A stretch of DNA of 64,000 nt from Fremontodendron californicum (GCA_030761205.1 JAULJL010000024.1:19023122-19087121), one strand, 5' to 3'. Shown: positions 32,322 through 43,055, numbered from the stretch's first letter. Translations and numbers: made by a program. The notes: generated from the sequence alone by a model not told the origin.

Positions 32322-34200
32322 TGATAACTCGTATAATTATATAGTTTTTAGTTATGTTTTATTATTGTTTTGTGTCAAATACGAGTTATTATTGTTTAGT
32401 CTAATTGTGTTTATGATCTTTTATATTTTTATGTATTTTGGTGTTTTTCACAAGTTTCTTTGAGTGATTTCAGATTACTAGAATTAAGGGCAAATCCAGT
32501 TCAGTTCCAGTTTCGACACCTTTTGCCATATCAGCTATATCTCGAGTTTCACTGAAGCAATAAGGCTGAAATTTGTAGCCATGCAAAGCTAAGAGGCATA
32601 TCTATCTTTTTCATGTTTTACACTTCTTGAAACGGAGTCGTTTTCCCTAGCGAAATCGACCATCAAGTTGGCTGATGTGCAATGACGTCTGTGCTGACCT
32701 GTTTTCGTATTATGCCCATATCTTCTTATCCACATCAGCAAATGAGCTGATTCCAACGGCTATGGATCAGTAACTGATAGGGTAACATTTTTCTAGAAGA
32801 CCATGTGATCAGATAAGGCCTCCAAAATTGACAAAATCGACCATCAATTTGGCTGATCAAAATCGTCATATATGACGAAAATTGTTAGAAAATGCACCCA
32901 CCTATTATACCTACCTTTGAAATTTGTAAAGCTTGTCTCTTGTCATTTAGCCTTCCAAAATGTGTATAAATAGAGGGCCTTGGATGATTGTAAGGGATCA
33001 TATTGTACATAGGTAGGATATTAGCCATTGTAATAAAATTCTCTAAGTTTTCTTCTTCTTTCTTTTCTCTAGTTTTCTTTTTCTTTAGAAAGAGCAAGAG
33101 GTTGGATAATTAATATTCTTCTTCTTCTTCTTTCTTTCTTTTATTTTCTTCTTAGATTCTATTTAATTTTATGTTTATAATGCCTATGCTAGGCTAAACT
33201 TCTATTTGGTTAAGGGTGATTTCAAAGCCCTAGACATGTTTTGTGATTGATTTTCAGATTCTATCTATCATTAATTTTCTATCAAAGTTGCTTATGTTCT
33301 TCTACAAGAATTGTTCATGATGTTGTCTTGATTTGTTTAGGTGTACAACTAGATAGATCTTGATAATTATCTATTGCTAGTTTAGGAGTCTTGATCCGTG
33401 TAATTGTCTTGATTTCCTATTCATAAGTGGCAATTTGTGATTAATGATTATGGTCAAGTTTTCAATAATTGCAAAGTGGAACATAACCTAAGTTGAACAA
33501 TCCGAGCTTATGTGTTTGTTGCTTAGATCAACCTATCTTTCTCATCATAAAGCTGCCATTAAATTGAATCTAGAGAGCTTATTCTAGGTTATTTGATGGT
33601 TAGAGATTAAATAGAGAGCTTGTTCTATTTAACGACAAACTAAGGAAAGATTGGGATAACAGAGCTTATTGTTATCTACGGTTGTTAACTTTGATAGTTG
33701 GTTGATATTGATAGATCTGAAATTGATTCTTAATGATGTCTAGTGGTGGAGAATGAAACCTTAACCATATTTTTCATATTTGATTCTTCTTACTTACTTG
33801 TTTTCTTACTTTTCTAGTTTGCTTATTTTTAAAAGTATATTTATTTTTATTGGTTGGTTATACCGCCTAATTTGTATATTAACTTTGTTTTATTTTTATT
33901 GGCTGGTTATACCGCCTAATTTAGTATATATATTTTTATTGGCTGGTTATACCGCCTAATTTAGTATATATATTTTTATTGGCTGGTTATACCGCCTTGC
34001 ATCTTATTCTTATTATTTACTTTAATTTAAATCTGGCTTCAAAAACCCCTTTTCTTTTATTGTTCTTGAATTTAAGTTTTAAACTATTAACTTATAAACT
34101 AAAACCCAATCCCTGAGGACTCGACCCTTGCTAACTACTATACTTACAATTTATCTTTTTAGTGCAAGGTTAAATAAGATACACTCTTTTGGGTGCATCA
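32322..34200 (+). repeat. 5' LTR of element C
   Basis: 1879 bp. TATAAATAG at 32965-32973 is a good plant core promoter, giving a U3 of about 0.67 kb. A hairpin array (33848-33995) lies in the transcribed leader. Confidence 0.92.
32965..32973 (+). promoter_or_regulatory. TATA box of the LTR promoter
   Basis: TATAAATAG, conserved in every LTR copy that retains this region. It marks the approximate U3/R boundary. Confidence 0.7.
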
Positions 34201-34206
34201 AATATT

Positions 34207-34226
34207 TGGCGCCGTTGCCGGGGATT
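34207..34226 (+). other. Primer binding site of element C
   Basis: TGGCGCCGTTGCCGGGGATT; tRNA-Asp type. Confidence 0.88.
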
Positions 34227-34338
34227 GTTTTCTTTAGTTTATTTGTTACTTGGTTTATTCTTATTTTCAGTTCTAATTAGTTTTATTTTCTTGTACATAC
34301 GAGTTTTTCTTATCAAATTTTGGAAAAAAAAAAAAATG

Positions 34339-35277
34339 ATGGAATTTAGCAATCTAACACTTGAAGAGTTGGTGGCATACATGAACATGGAGAATCAACA
34401 AGCCAATCTCACCTTCCCAGTTCAACAATTTGCCATGGGAGGATGTCAAGGCCAGCAAGTGTTCCAAGACCAACAGTATGATCATTACTCAAACACTTAC
34501 CATGAGGGATGGTGGGATCATACTAATTATGGCTACTCGAAAAATTACCAAGAAGTAGATCCTTATGCCAATTACACTCATCCATCTAGATTTAATCAAT
34601 CATGGTCTCAAGAACCAGATCTTTTTCAGCCACTACATATGACTCAAAACTCAGGTACTTCTTTAGAAGATCTTGTCGATTCTCTTGTTACTAATACTTT
34701 GCAATTTCAACAGGAAACAAGGGCAAGTATCCAGAGTTTGGAAAGGCAAATGAGCCTATTGGCTAGTAGTATGGTGGTATGGGTAGCACAAAGATCTGAA
34801 GAACTCTCTGCCCAAACAATGATTAACCCAAAGGAGAATACTACTATTGTGACCTTGAGGAATGAGGAACAAGATGAGGATGAGACAAAATTAGAGATGA
34901 ATTCTATTCTTGAGGATAATGAAGCCAATGATCCAAATAAGAGTATTTCGGCACCTGAGGTAACGTTTGAGATTCCAATTTTTACTAATGTTTCTTCTCC
35001 ACCTTTTCCTAGTAGATTCACAAAGTTCAAGGAGGATGAACATGAACAAGACACGCTGGAAACCTTAAACAGTTTGTTTGTGGATGTCATTCAACAAGTA
35101 CCAAAAGATGCACCATTCCTCGATGAGATATGCACCACCAAGGATGATGGAATAATACTTGTAATGGAGAATGCATCCACTGTTGTGCGAAGAAAGCTTC
35201 CTCTCAAACGCATAAATTTGGGAAATTTCATGTATGAGCCTGACAAGCCTAAAAAGCCAAGAAGGGGTGTTGGTTAG
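34339..35277 (+). CDS. gag-like ORF: C-terminal Gag plus start of protease (element C copy)
   Basis: Intact 312 codons from MEFSNLTLEE; a second ATG lies one codon upstream. It has the same block order as the A copy. The frame is open upstream for about 49 further codons across the leader, but that stretch is LTR end and primer binding site, so it is not counted. An A-rich run directly precedes the ATG. No zinc knuckle or capsid core. Confidence 0.75.
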   Translation: MEFSNLTLEELVAYMNMENQQANLTFPVQQFAMGGCQGQQVFQDQQYDHYSNTYHEGWWDHTNYGYSKNYQEVDPYANYTHPSRFNQSWSQEPDLFQPLHMTQNSGTSLEDLVDSLVTNTLQFQQETRASIQSLERQMSLLASSMVVWVAQRSEELSAQTMINPKENTTIVTLRNEEQDEDETKLEMNSILEDNEANDPNKSISAPEVTFEIPIFTNVSSPPFPSRFTKFKEDEHEQDTLETLNSLFVDVIQQVPKDAPFLDEICTTKDDGIILVMENASTVVRRKLPLKRINLGNFMYEPDKPKKPRRGVG

Positions 35278-35537
35278 ATTCAAAACACTAACTCAAGTGT
35301 TAATTGGGAAGGCAGCCCAATTAAAGATGAAATTGCCAACCTTCCATATTCAGATTTGCTTTCTCTTTCTTTTCCTTTTCCTTTTTCTTTTATTATTTTT
35401 ATTGTTTTTATTTTTATTTCTTATGTTTCTTTGTTAATTGTGTTTACTGTTTTTAAGTTCATTTAGGCTGCATAAGTTTCTTTTGTTTAATAGTTCTTTT
35501 CTCTTACATATAATTCTTGCATTGGGGGATAATAGCA

Positions 35538-35576
35538 TTACATTAATGACAATGTAAGAATTATGTGTGGGGGGAA
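35538..35576 (+). other. Internal hairpin and polypurine-like module 1
   Basis: TTACATTaatgacAATGTAA (35538-35557) followed by GTGTGGGGGGAAG. This is the arrangement seen next to true polypurine tracts of Athila/Tat elements, yet it lies in the middle of element C, 3.9 kb from the 3' LTR. Confidence 0.6.
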
Positions 35577-35679
35577 GAATTTAGGATTTTATTTAGAGTG
35601 TTTTGTTTTTGAGTCTTTTTATGTTGTTTTTCTTTCTAATCCTTGTTTTGAAAAACACTAGATGTAAATATAATTTTTT

Positions 35680-35768
35680 TTAACCCCGGTTAAATGGCGG
35701 ATAACGGTACTCCGTGATTATTTAAATCGGTTCCATCAGCTACCCACAAAACTGATATTGTATATAAA
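35680..35768 (+). promoter_or_regulatory. Promoter-like block of the NABP gene
   Basis: Palindrome TTAACCCCGGTTAA (35680-35693), then a GGCGGATAACGG..CTCCG stretch and a TATATAAA box (35761-35768), 53 bp upstream of the ATG. The block is conserved in all six cargo copies and begins just after the shared boundary CTAGATGTAAATATAA. Confidence 0.5.
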
Positions 35769-35821
35769 TTTCTCTTTCAATTTCTCTTTCAATTTTTTTT
35801 TTTTTTTCATTTTTTTTCAGG

Positions 35822-36358
35822 ATGGATGATATTCTCACAAGATTGCAGAAACGATTTCCTTCTTTTCCTCGAAATATTTTACTGAAGCTTTACCAAGTTC
35901 GATTTGAAAGATTAAGAATGCTTATGCACAAAGGGATTCCTGGAGACATACGTTGGATAATTGAAGCCAAGGTACGTGAAGTTGAATATCTTCCTGTTTT
36001 GCATTTACCAGGTACAGGTAGAAGCACTTTTGCAAAGAAGCGACGAGCAAAGCGCATGAGTTCAAATTGCCACAAATGTGCATGATGGACGTGTAACGGT
36101 AAATGTCGTTCTATTGGGATTCCGTCCTCTAATCGAGATGATAAAATTGAATTCATTAAGGATGGACTGAGTAAGGAGAATTTGGGTAATATCCAACTTT
36201 CTCTTGAGACGCATCCTAGTGGAGACGTACAAAGAGAAATTCTTGATTTATGGCCGCAATTCCAAAGGGAATGGCAACATCTTGGGAATCTGATGTTAAA
36301 AGACCCTGTTTGCCAGCTTGTAAGAAAACTGGATGGGAAACATATCCTCGACTCATAG
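35822..36358 (+). pseudogene. NABP-like gene with a stop codon (element C copy)
   Basis: Full 537-bp length, but a C-to-T change makes codon 88 (Arg, inside the zinc finger between C86 and C91) a TGA at 36083-36085. The rest of the frame is open. An 87-residue product would keep the basic run and only half of the finger. Gly41 and Val54 also differ from the B and D copies. AATAAA follows at 36422-36427. Confidence 0.83.
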
Positions 36359-36421
36359 AAGGCGTTTAAGCCGTTTCTGGACGTAAAACCAGAGGAAGAT
36401 GTGAGCCACAATCACAACTAC

Positions 36422-36427
36422 AATAAA
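36422..36427 (+). terminator. Possible poly(A) signal after NABP-like gene
   Basis: AATAAA, 64 bp after the stop codon. Present at the same place in B, D and A; lost in G by a deletion. Confidence 0.4.
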
Positions 36428-36670
36428 TGACTTCTCAGTTTTTGGTTTGATTTGCAATAACTTTATTTTGGTTTAATTTACGTGTTGTTCGATTTGTGTA
36501 ATTATTCTCGTTTTTTTTTATTTGTCTTTTACGGTTGATTTTTTCTTCTCTTTTTGATTTTCTTCCTGAAATCACGCAAAAATCTTTTGTTAGGTTAATA
36601 TTTTCTTCTGACAGGTCAGATACACTTTCGGCAACATTATTACTCTTGTCTGATTCACTACTCAGTCCTT

Positions 36671-36679
36671 TATATATTA
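36671..36679 (+). promoter_or_regulatory. TATA-like box upstream of LOG (element C)
   Basis: TATATATTA, 43 bp before the LOG ATG. It is preceded by the inverted repeat TCTGACagGTCAGA (near 36608-36621) and followed by CTCTTTCAGG, which could also serve as a splice acceptor. Confidence 0.5.
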
Positions 36680-36722
36680 CACCATGTACTCATTCTCTTT
36701 CAGGCACTCGAAGAAAAAAAAA

Positions 36723-37370
36723 ATGGAAAGTACTTCGTCCCAGCGCATTAAAAAAATTTGTGTCTTTGGAGGTGCTTATCCAGGGAAAAATAACATATTC
36801 GCTGATGAAGCCATAAGAGTTGGAGTAATACTTGCCCAACAAAAGATCCAGTTGATTTATGGAGGTGGTAGTACGGGTTTAATGGGAGCAGTCGCTACAA
36901 CAGCACACGCCGGAGGAAGTCCAGTTCTAGGAATCGTGCCAAAACTATTCACAAGTTTTTGTGGACCTACCTTGGGTAAGGAAATACAAGTCTGGAGTAT
37001 CCCTGAACGGATAACAATCATGTACCATTCTGCCGATGCATTCATTGCTTTACCAGGAGGTCTAGGTACATTGGAAGAAATAGCTTGCGTGGCTTCTTGG
37101 TCATCTTTGGTCACAAATAAGAAACCCATTGGTTTGCTTAATATTAATGGTTATTTTAGTAATTTGCTTTCATATTTAGATAATGCTGTGGATAATGGAT
37201 TCATGTTTTCAGAGGCAAGGAGAACCATAATTTCTGCTACAACCATTGAAGATTTACTCAAAAAGCTCCAAGCTTATGAGTGTTTTTCTGCTACGGTTGT
37301 TTCGCAAACGCTCGGAAAAAGAAAAAGAGATATGGACGAGCAAGGAGTGGATTGCACTTTGTCTTTGTGA
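36723..37370 (+). CDS. LOG: LOG-type cytokinin riboside 5'-monophosphate phosphoribohydrolase (element C copy)
   Basis: Intact, 215 residues. It keeps YGGGSTGLMG (46-55), Arg96, PGGLGTLEE (111-119) and the C-terminal KRKR. It differs from the A copy at about a dozen residues (Ile25, Gln43, Thr60, Leu84, Ile97-Thr98, Tyr and Asp in the DNAV region), none in the motifs. An upstream in-frame ATG (36684) would add 13 residues rich in Lys and Ser. Directly downstream come a hairpin, a polypurine-like tract and a poly(A) run. Confidence 0.88.
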   Translation: MESTSSQRIKKICVFGGAYPGKNNIFADEAIRVGVILAQQKIQLIYGGGSTGLMGAVATTAHAGGSPVLGIVPKLFTSFCGPTLGKEIQVWSIPERITIMYHSADAFIALPGGLGTLEEIACVASWSSLVTNKKPIGLLNINGYFSNLLSYLDNAVDNGFMFSEARRTIISATTIEDLLKKLQAYECFSATVVSQTLGKRKRDMDEQGVDCTLSL

Positions 37371-39443
37371 CATTATCTAACATTTTGCTTGTTGTGTCTC
37401 AGTTATAATAAGTGGTTAGCAACCTCTGCAGGTAATATCTCCTAAATTCTACCTTTAAAATTTGACATTGGGGACAATGTCATATTTTAGTAGGGGGTAA
37501 GGGACATATTTTGCTAATTTAAAAAAAAAAAAAATTAAGAAGTATTCATTCTGAACAAGGTCTGAGTAAGGGAGACTTGAGACATACCTTGTCAGTTTGA
37601 TTTCTTCTTTTAAAAAAAAAAAAAAAAAGTTTGTTGTGTTTTAAGCAATTTAGAAGTATTCATTCTGAACAAGGTCTGAGTAAGGGAGACTTGAGACATA
37701 CCTTGTCAGTTTGATTTTAATCTTTTTATGTTTACTTGTTAATCTTTGTTTAGTATTTTAGGATTATTTAGGTTGCATGGTTTTGTTTTGTTTTGAGTGT
37801 TAGTTGTTCCTATTCTTATGTTATTAGTTCTTTTCTCTTACACATGATTCTTTCATTTGAGTTAATAGACTTACATTGAGGACAATGTAAGAATTAAGTG
37901 TGGGGGGGAATGATTTAGGATTTCTTTTATTTTTGTCTACTATTTTTTTTCTTTATTATTATTATTATTTTTTTTTTGTGAGTTTTAGTTCCTTTTTAAT
38001 ACAATGATGAGATATGAATTGCATAAGTCTAAAACAGATTTATTAGTGAGAAGATTTTCATGAGAATTGAGCTTGATGTCAACCTTTTTATGAGCCAATG
38101 TTAATATGATATGTTGATTGAGAAAGAAGCATGTTTAGACTTAATCTGACTTGTATAATCATCCTTGTGAGTTTTTGAGCCTATAATGATTGATGCATTA
38201 TACAAATCAATCTAATTTCTTTCTTGAGTGCTCTTATGATTACATGATTCTCTAGAACTTGCTTTAAACCGTTTGAGACTATATTGATACATGTGACAAC
38301 ATGAATATGATAGAGGCGTTAGGATTTTTAGCCAGGGCCAAACAGCCATCCCTTATTGATGTTCCAAGAGAACACACCCTTAGTGAACCAATTTGAGCCT
38401 ACATTGAATAAGCTATCTCTTTGGTAACCATAACTTGTCCCTAACCTAAATATACTTATATCTTTACCTTTGTTCCAAAGATGAATTAGCATGTTTTGAG
38501 ACAAGTTGCAAAGACAAGGGATATTTTTAGTTAAAAATTTGGGTTAGAAACAAGAAATAAGTGTGGGGGGAAAAGAAAAGAAAAGTCAAGAGAAAAAGAA
38601 ATGGAATACTGGCAAATACATTCCTATGTAAAAAAAAAATATATGAATCATCTCTTGAATTTGTGGAAAAAGAAAAAGATGTTACAAAGTCGTTTAGAAT
38701 GAAGAAAAGGCCCAACATGAATATCCGGCCTAGGTGACTATGTACTTGTAAAGAGTTTTGAGAAGTTTCAATGTATGATCTTTTTATGTCTCTAAACTCT
38801 ATGAACTCTTTGGAACCTTTGTGATATCTTTATCCTTTTGTTCTTCAACCACATTACAAACCCCTTGGCCCCATTACAACCTTGATTAAAGACCTCTTGA
38901 TTTATGAAGTTGTATGATCTAAATAGTGGAGAATAGGTGGACAAGCAAGAATATGGTAGAACTGTTTTCATGAGATTGATTGAGTGTAAACACTTCACCA
39001 CTACTTTAAAGAGTGAAAATCATGAGGGTATCCCATGTGAGAAGTTGAGATTAAATTTGAACATGCAATATTTTGATTGAGATATGTTATGCTAATATTG
39101 GCTTAACTCAAACAATTTACATTCAAGCATGATTTTTTGTGAAATTCTTTAAGCTATTGATTAGTTTATAAGACTTGTTCAAATATTGTCTCTAATTTGT
39201 ATTGAAAGGATTAGGAGTAAATATTTTTAGTATATGCAGTTTATTTATATTTTAGTTTTTCAATGTTTGTGGGTATCGTTCTAGTAAACCCTCACGAGAC
39301 TAAACTCGTCGACTAGGGACACCTAGGGGTTTAAAGGCTTGTGTCACATGCTAAGTGCCACCGTGATTTCCTACGAAAATGGATTAGATTAGATTTTCTT
39401 ATTTTATTTTTATTGAGTCGTTGCTAGGGACTAGCAACAATCT
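37371..39443 (+). other. 3' non-coding region of element C
   Basis: No supported gene. In order: hairpin TGACATTggggacAATGTCA (37463-37482) with TAGTAGGGGG; poly(A) run 37521-37534; tandem repeat of about 114 bp (units from 37538 and 37652, separated by poly(A) 37612-37628); hairpin TTACATTgaggacAATGTAA (37871-37890) with a G-rich tract; another G-rich tract 38559-38575; then AT-rich sequence leading to the true polypurine tract. A 69-codon antisense frame (38792-39001) has no ATG. Confidence 0.7.
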
Positions 39444-39456
39444 AAGTGTGGGGGTG
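39444..39456 (+). other. Polypurine tract of element C
   Basis: AAGTGTGGGGGTG directly before the 3' LTR. Confidence 0.87.
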
Positions 39457-40844
39457 TGATAACTCGTATAATTATATAGTTTTTAGTTATGTTTTATTAT
39501 TGTTTTGTGTCAAATACGAGTTATTATTGTTTAGTCTAATTGTGTTTATGATCTTTTATATTTTTATGTATTTTGGTGTTTTTCACAAGTTTCTTTGAGT
39601 GATTTCAGATTACTAGAATTAAGGGCAAATCCAGTTCAGTTCCAGTTTCGACACCTTTTGCCATATCAGCTATATCTCGAGTTTCACTGAAGCAATAAGG
39701 CTGAAATTTGTAGCCATGCAAAGCTAAGAGGCATATCTATCTTTTTCATGTTTTACACTTCTTGAAACGGAGTCGTTTTCCCTAGCGAAATCGACCATCA
39801 AGTTGGCTGATATGCAATGACGTCTGTGCTGACCTGTTTTCGTATTATGCCCATATCTTCTTATCCACATCAGCAAATGAGCTGATTCCAACGGCTATGG
39901 ATCAGTAACTGATAGGGTAACATTTTTCTAGAAGACCATGTGATCAGATAAGGCCTCCAAAATTGACAAAATCGACCATCAATTTGGCTGATCAAAATCG
40001 TCATATATGACGAAAATTGTTAGAAAATGCACCCACCTATTATACCTACCTTTGAAATTTGTAAAGCTTGTCTCTTGTCATTTAGCCTTCCAAAATCTGT
40101 ATAAATAGAGGGCCTTGGATGATTGTAAGGGATCATATTGTACATAGGTAGGATATTAGCCATTGTAATAAAATTCTCTAAGTTTTCTTCTTCTTTCTTT
40201 TCTCTAGTTTTCTTTTTCTTTAGAAAGAGCAAGAGGTTGGATAATTAATATTCTTCTTCTTCTTCTTTCTTTCTTTTATTTTCTTCTTAGATTCTATTTA
40301 ATTTTATGTTTATAATGCCTATGCTAGGCTAAACTTCTATTTGGTTAAGGGTGATTTCAAAGCCCTAGACATGTTTTGTGATTGATTTTCAGATTCTATC
40401 TATCATTAATTTTCTATCAAAGTTGCTTATGTTCTTCTACAAGAATTGTTCATGATGTTGTCTTGATTTGTTTAGGTGTACAACTAGATAGATCTTGATA
40501 ATTATCTATTGCTAGTTTAGGAGTCTTGATCCGTGTAATTGTCTTGATTTCCTATTCATAAGTGGCAATTTGTGATTAATGATTATGGTCAAGTTTTCAA
40601 TAATTGCAAAGTGGAACATAACCTAAGTTGAACAATCCGAGCTTATGTGTTTGTTGCTTAGATCAACCTATCTTTCTCATCATAAAGCTGCCATTAAATT
40701 GAATCTAGAGAGCTTATTCTAGGTTATTTGATGGTTAGAGATTAAATAGAGAGCTTGTTCTATTTAACGACAAACTAAGGAAAGATTGCGATAACAGAGC
40801 TTATTGTTATCTACGGTTGTTAACTTTGATAGTTGGTTGATATT
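39457..40844 (+). repeat. 3' LTR of element C, interrupted
   Basis: First 1388 bp of the LTR, nearly identical to 32322 onwards, then cut inside GGTTGATATT by another LTR tip. The remaining part is not in the window. Confidence 0.9.
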
Positions 40845-40878
40845 TGATAACTCGTATAATTATATAGTTTTTAGTTAT
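40845..40878 (+). repeat. 34-bp LTR tip
   Basis: TGATAACTCG through TTTTTAGTTAT, followed at once by a new full LTR start at 40879. It is read as the beginning of an element into whose LTR element D inserted; alternatively a template slip. Confidence 0.8.
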
Positions 40879-42897
40879 TGATAACTCGTATAATTATATA
40901 GTTTTTAGTTATGTTTTATTATTGTTTTGTGTCAAATACGAGTTATTATTGTTTAGTCTAATTGTGTTTATGATCTTTTATATTTTTATGTAATTTGGTG
41001 TTTTTCACAAGTTTCTTTGAGTGATTTCAGATTACTAGAATTAAGGGCAAATCCAGTTCAGTTCCAGTTCTGACACATTTTGCCATATCAGCTATATCTG
41101 GAGTTTCACTGAAGCAATAAGGCTGAAATTTTAACCGTGCAAAGTTAAGAGGCATATCTATCTTTTTCATGTTTTACACTTCTTGAAACGGATTCGTTTT
41201 CCCTAGCGAAATCAACCATCAAGTTGGCTGATGTGCAATGACGTCTGTCCTGAGAAGTTTTCGCATTTTGACCATATCGTCCGATACACATCAGAAAATG
41301 AGCTGATTCTAACGGCTATGGATCACTAACTGATAGGGGAACATTTGTCTAGAAGACCATGTGATCAGATAAAGCCTCCAATATTGACGAAATCGACCAT
41401 CAAGTTGGCTGATGTGCAATGACGTCTGTGCTGACCTGTTTTCGTATTTTGCCCATATCATCTTCTCCACATCAGCAAATGAGCTGATTCTAACGGCTAT
41501 GAATCAGTAACTCATAGGGGAACATTTTTCTAGAAGACCATGTGATCAGATCAGGCCTCCAAGATTGACAAAATCGACCATCAAGTTGGCTGATCAAAAT
41601 GGTCATACAATATGACGAAAATTGTTAGAAAAATGCACCCACCTATTATACCTACCTTTGAAATTTGTAAAGCTTGTCTCTTGTCATTTAGCCCTCCAAA
41701 ATGTGTATAAATAGAGGGCCTTGGATGATTGTAGAGGATCATATTGTACATAGGTAGGATATTAGCCATCGTAATAAAATTCTCTAAGTTTTCTTCTTCT
41801 TTCTTTTCTCTAGTTTTGTTTTTCTTTAGAAAGAGCAAGAGGTTGGATAATTCATATTCTTCTTCTTCTTCTTTCTTTCTTTTATTTTCTTCTTAGATTC
41901 TATTTAATTTTATGTTTATAATGCCTATGCTAGGCTAAACTTCTATTTGGTTAAGGGTGTTTTCAAAGCCCTAGACATGTTTTGTGATTGATTTTCAGAT
42001 TCTATCTATCATTAATTTTCTATCAAAGTTGCTTATGTTCTTCTACAAGAATTGTTCATGATGTTGTCTTGATTTATTTAGGTGTACAACTAGATAGATC
42101 TTGATAATTATCTATTGCTAGTTTAGGAGTCTTGATCCGTGTAATTGTCTTGATTTCCTATTCATAAGTGGCAATTTGTGATTAATGATTATGGTCAAGT
42201 TTTCAATAATTGCAAAGTGGAACATAACCTAAGTTGAACAATCCGAGCTTATGTGTTTGTTGCTTAGATCAACCTATCTTTCTCATCATAAAGCTGCCAT
42301 TAAATTGAATTTAGAGAGCTTATTCTAGGTTGTTTAATGGTTAGAGATTAAATAGAGAGCTTGTTCTATTTAACGACAAACTAAGGAAAGATTGGGGTAA
42401 CAGAGCTTGTTGTTATCTACGGTTGTTAACTTTGATAGTTGGTTGATATTGATAGATCTGAAATTGATTCTTAATGATGTCTAGTGGTGGAGAATGAAAC
42501 CTTAACCATATTTTTCATATTTAATTCTTCTTACTTACTTGTTTTCTTACTTTTAGTTTGCTTATTTTTTATATTTATTTTTATTGGCTGGTTATACCGC
42601 CTAATTTGTATATTAACTTTGTTTTATTTTTATTGGCTGGTTATACCGCCTAATTTAGTATATATTTTTTTATTGGCTGGTTATACCGCCTTGCATCTTA
42701 TACTTATTATTTACTTTAGTTTAAATCTGGCTTCAAAAACCCCTTTTCTTTTATTGTTTTCTTTGAACGTAAGTTATAAACTAATAACTCATAGATTAAA
42801 ACCCAATCCCTGAGGACTCGACCCTTGCTAATCATTATACTTACAATTGATCTTTTTAGTGCAAGGTTAAATAAGATACACTCTTTTGGGTGCATCA
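40879..42897 (+). repeat. 5' LTR of element D
   Basis: 2019 bp, with two 181-bp U3 units (CAACCATCAAGTTGGCTGATG phrases near 41213 and 41395) and three hairpin-array units (42581-42692). Confidence 0.92.
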
Positions 42898-42903
42898 AAT
42901 TTT

Positions 42904-42923
42904 TGGCGCCGTTGCCGGGGATT
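42904..42923 (+). other. Primer binding site of element D
   Basis: TGGCGCCGTTGCCGGGGATT, six bases after the LTR. Confidence 0.88.
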
Positions 42924-43055
42924 GTTTCTTTAGTTTATTTGTTACTTGGTTTATTCTTATTTTCAGTTCTAATTAGTTCTATTTTCTTGTACATACAAGT
43001 TTTTCTTATCAAATTTTGAAAAAAAAATAAAAAAATAAAAAAATAAAAAAAAACG

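Larger units (their letters stand above)
32322..40844 (+). mobile_element. Element C: young cargo-bearing LTR retrotransposon (3' LTR interrupted)
   Basis: Best plus-strand example of the family: 5' LTR, primer binding site, intact gag-like ORF, NABP-like gene (one stop codon), intact LOG gene, 2-kb 3' region, polypurine tract and 3' LTR cut at 40844 by a later insertion. The comparable parts of the two LTRs differ by about three bases in about 1.39 kb by eye, so insertion was recent. It sits inside the gag of element I. Confidence 0.92.

Noticed and set aside
32322..32463. Extension of the element I gag frame into the LTR of element C, giving a 281-codon ORF
   Set aside because: The last 46 codons are LTR sequence read by chance after the insertion.
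43018..43052. A-rich run with spaced T before the D gag-like ATG, considered as a regulatory repeat
   Set aside because: Most likely slippage in a homopolymer; other copies have plain A runs at the same place.
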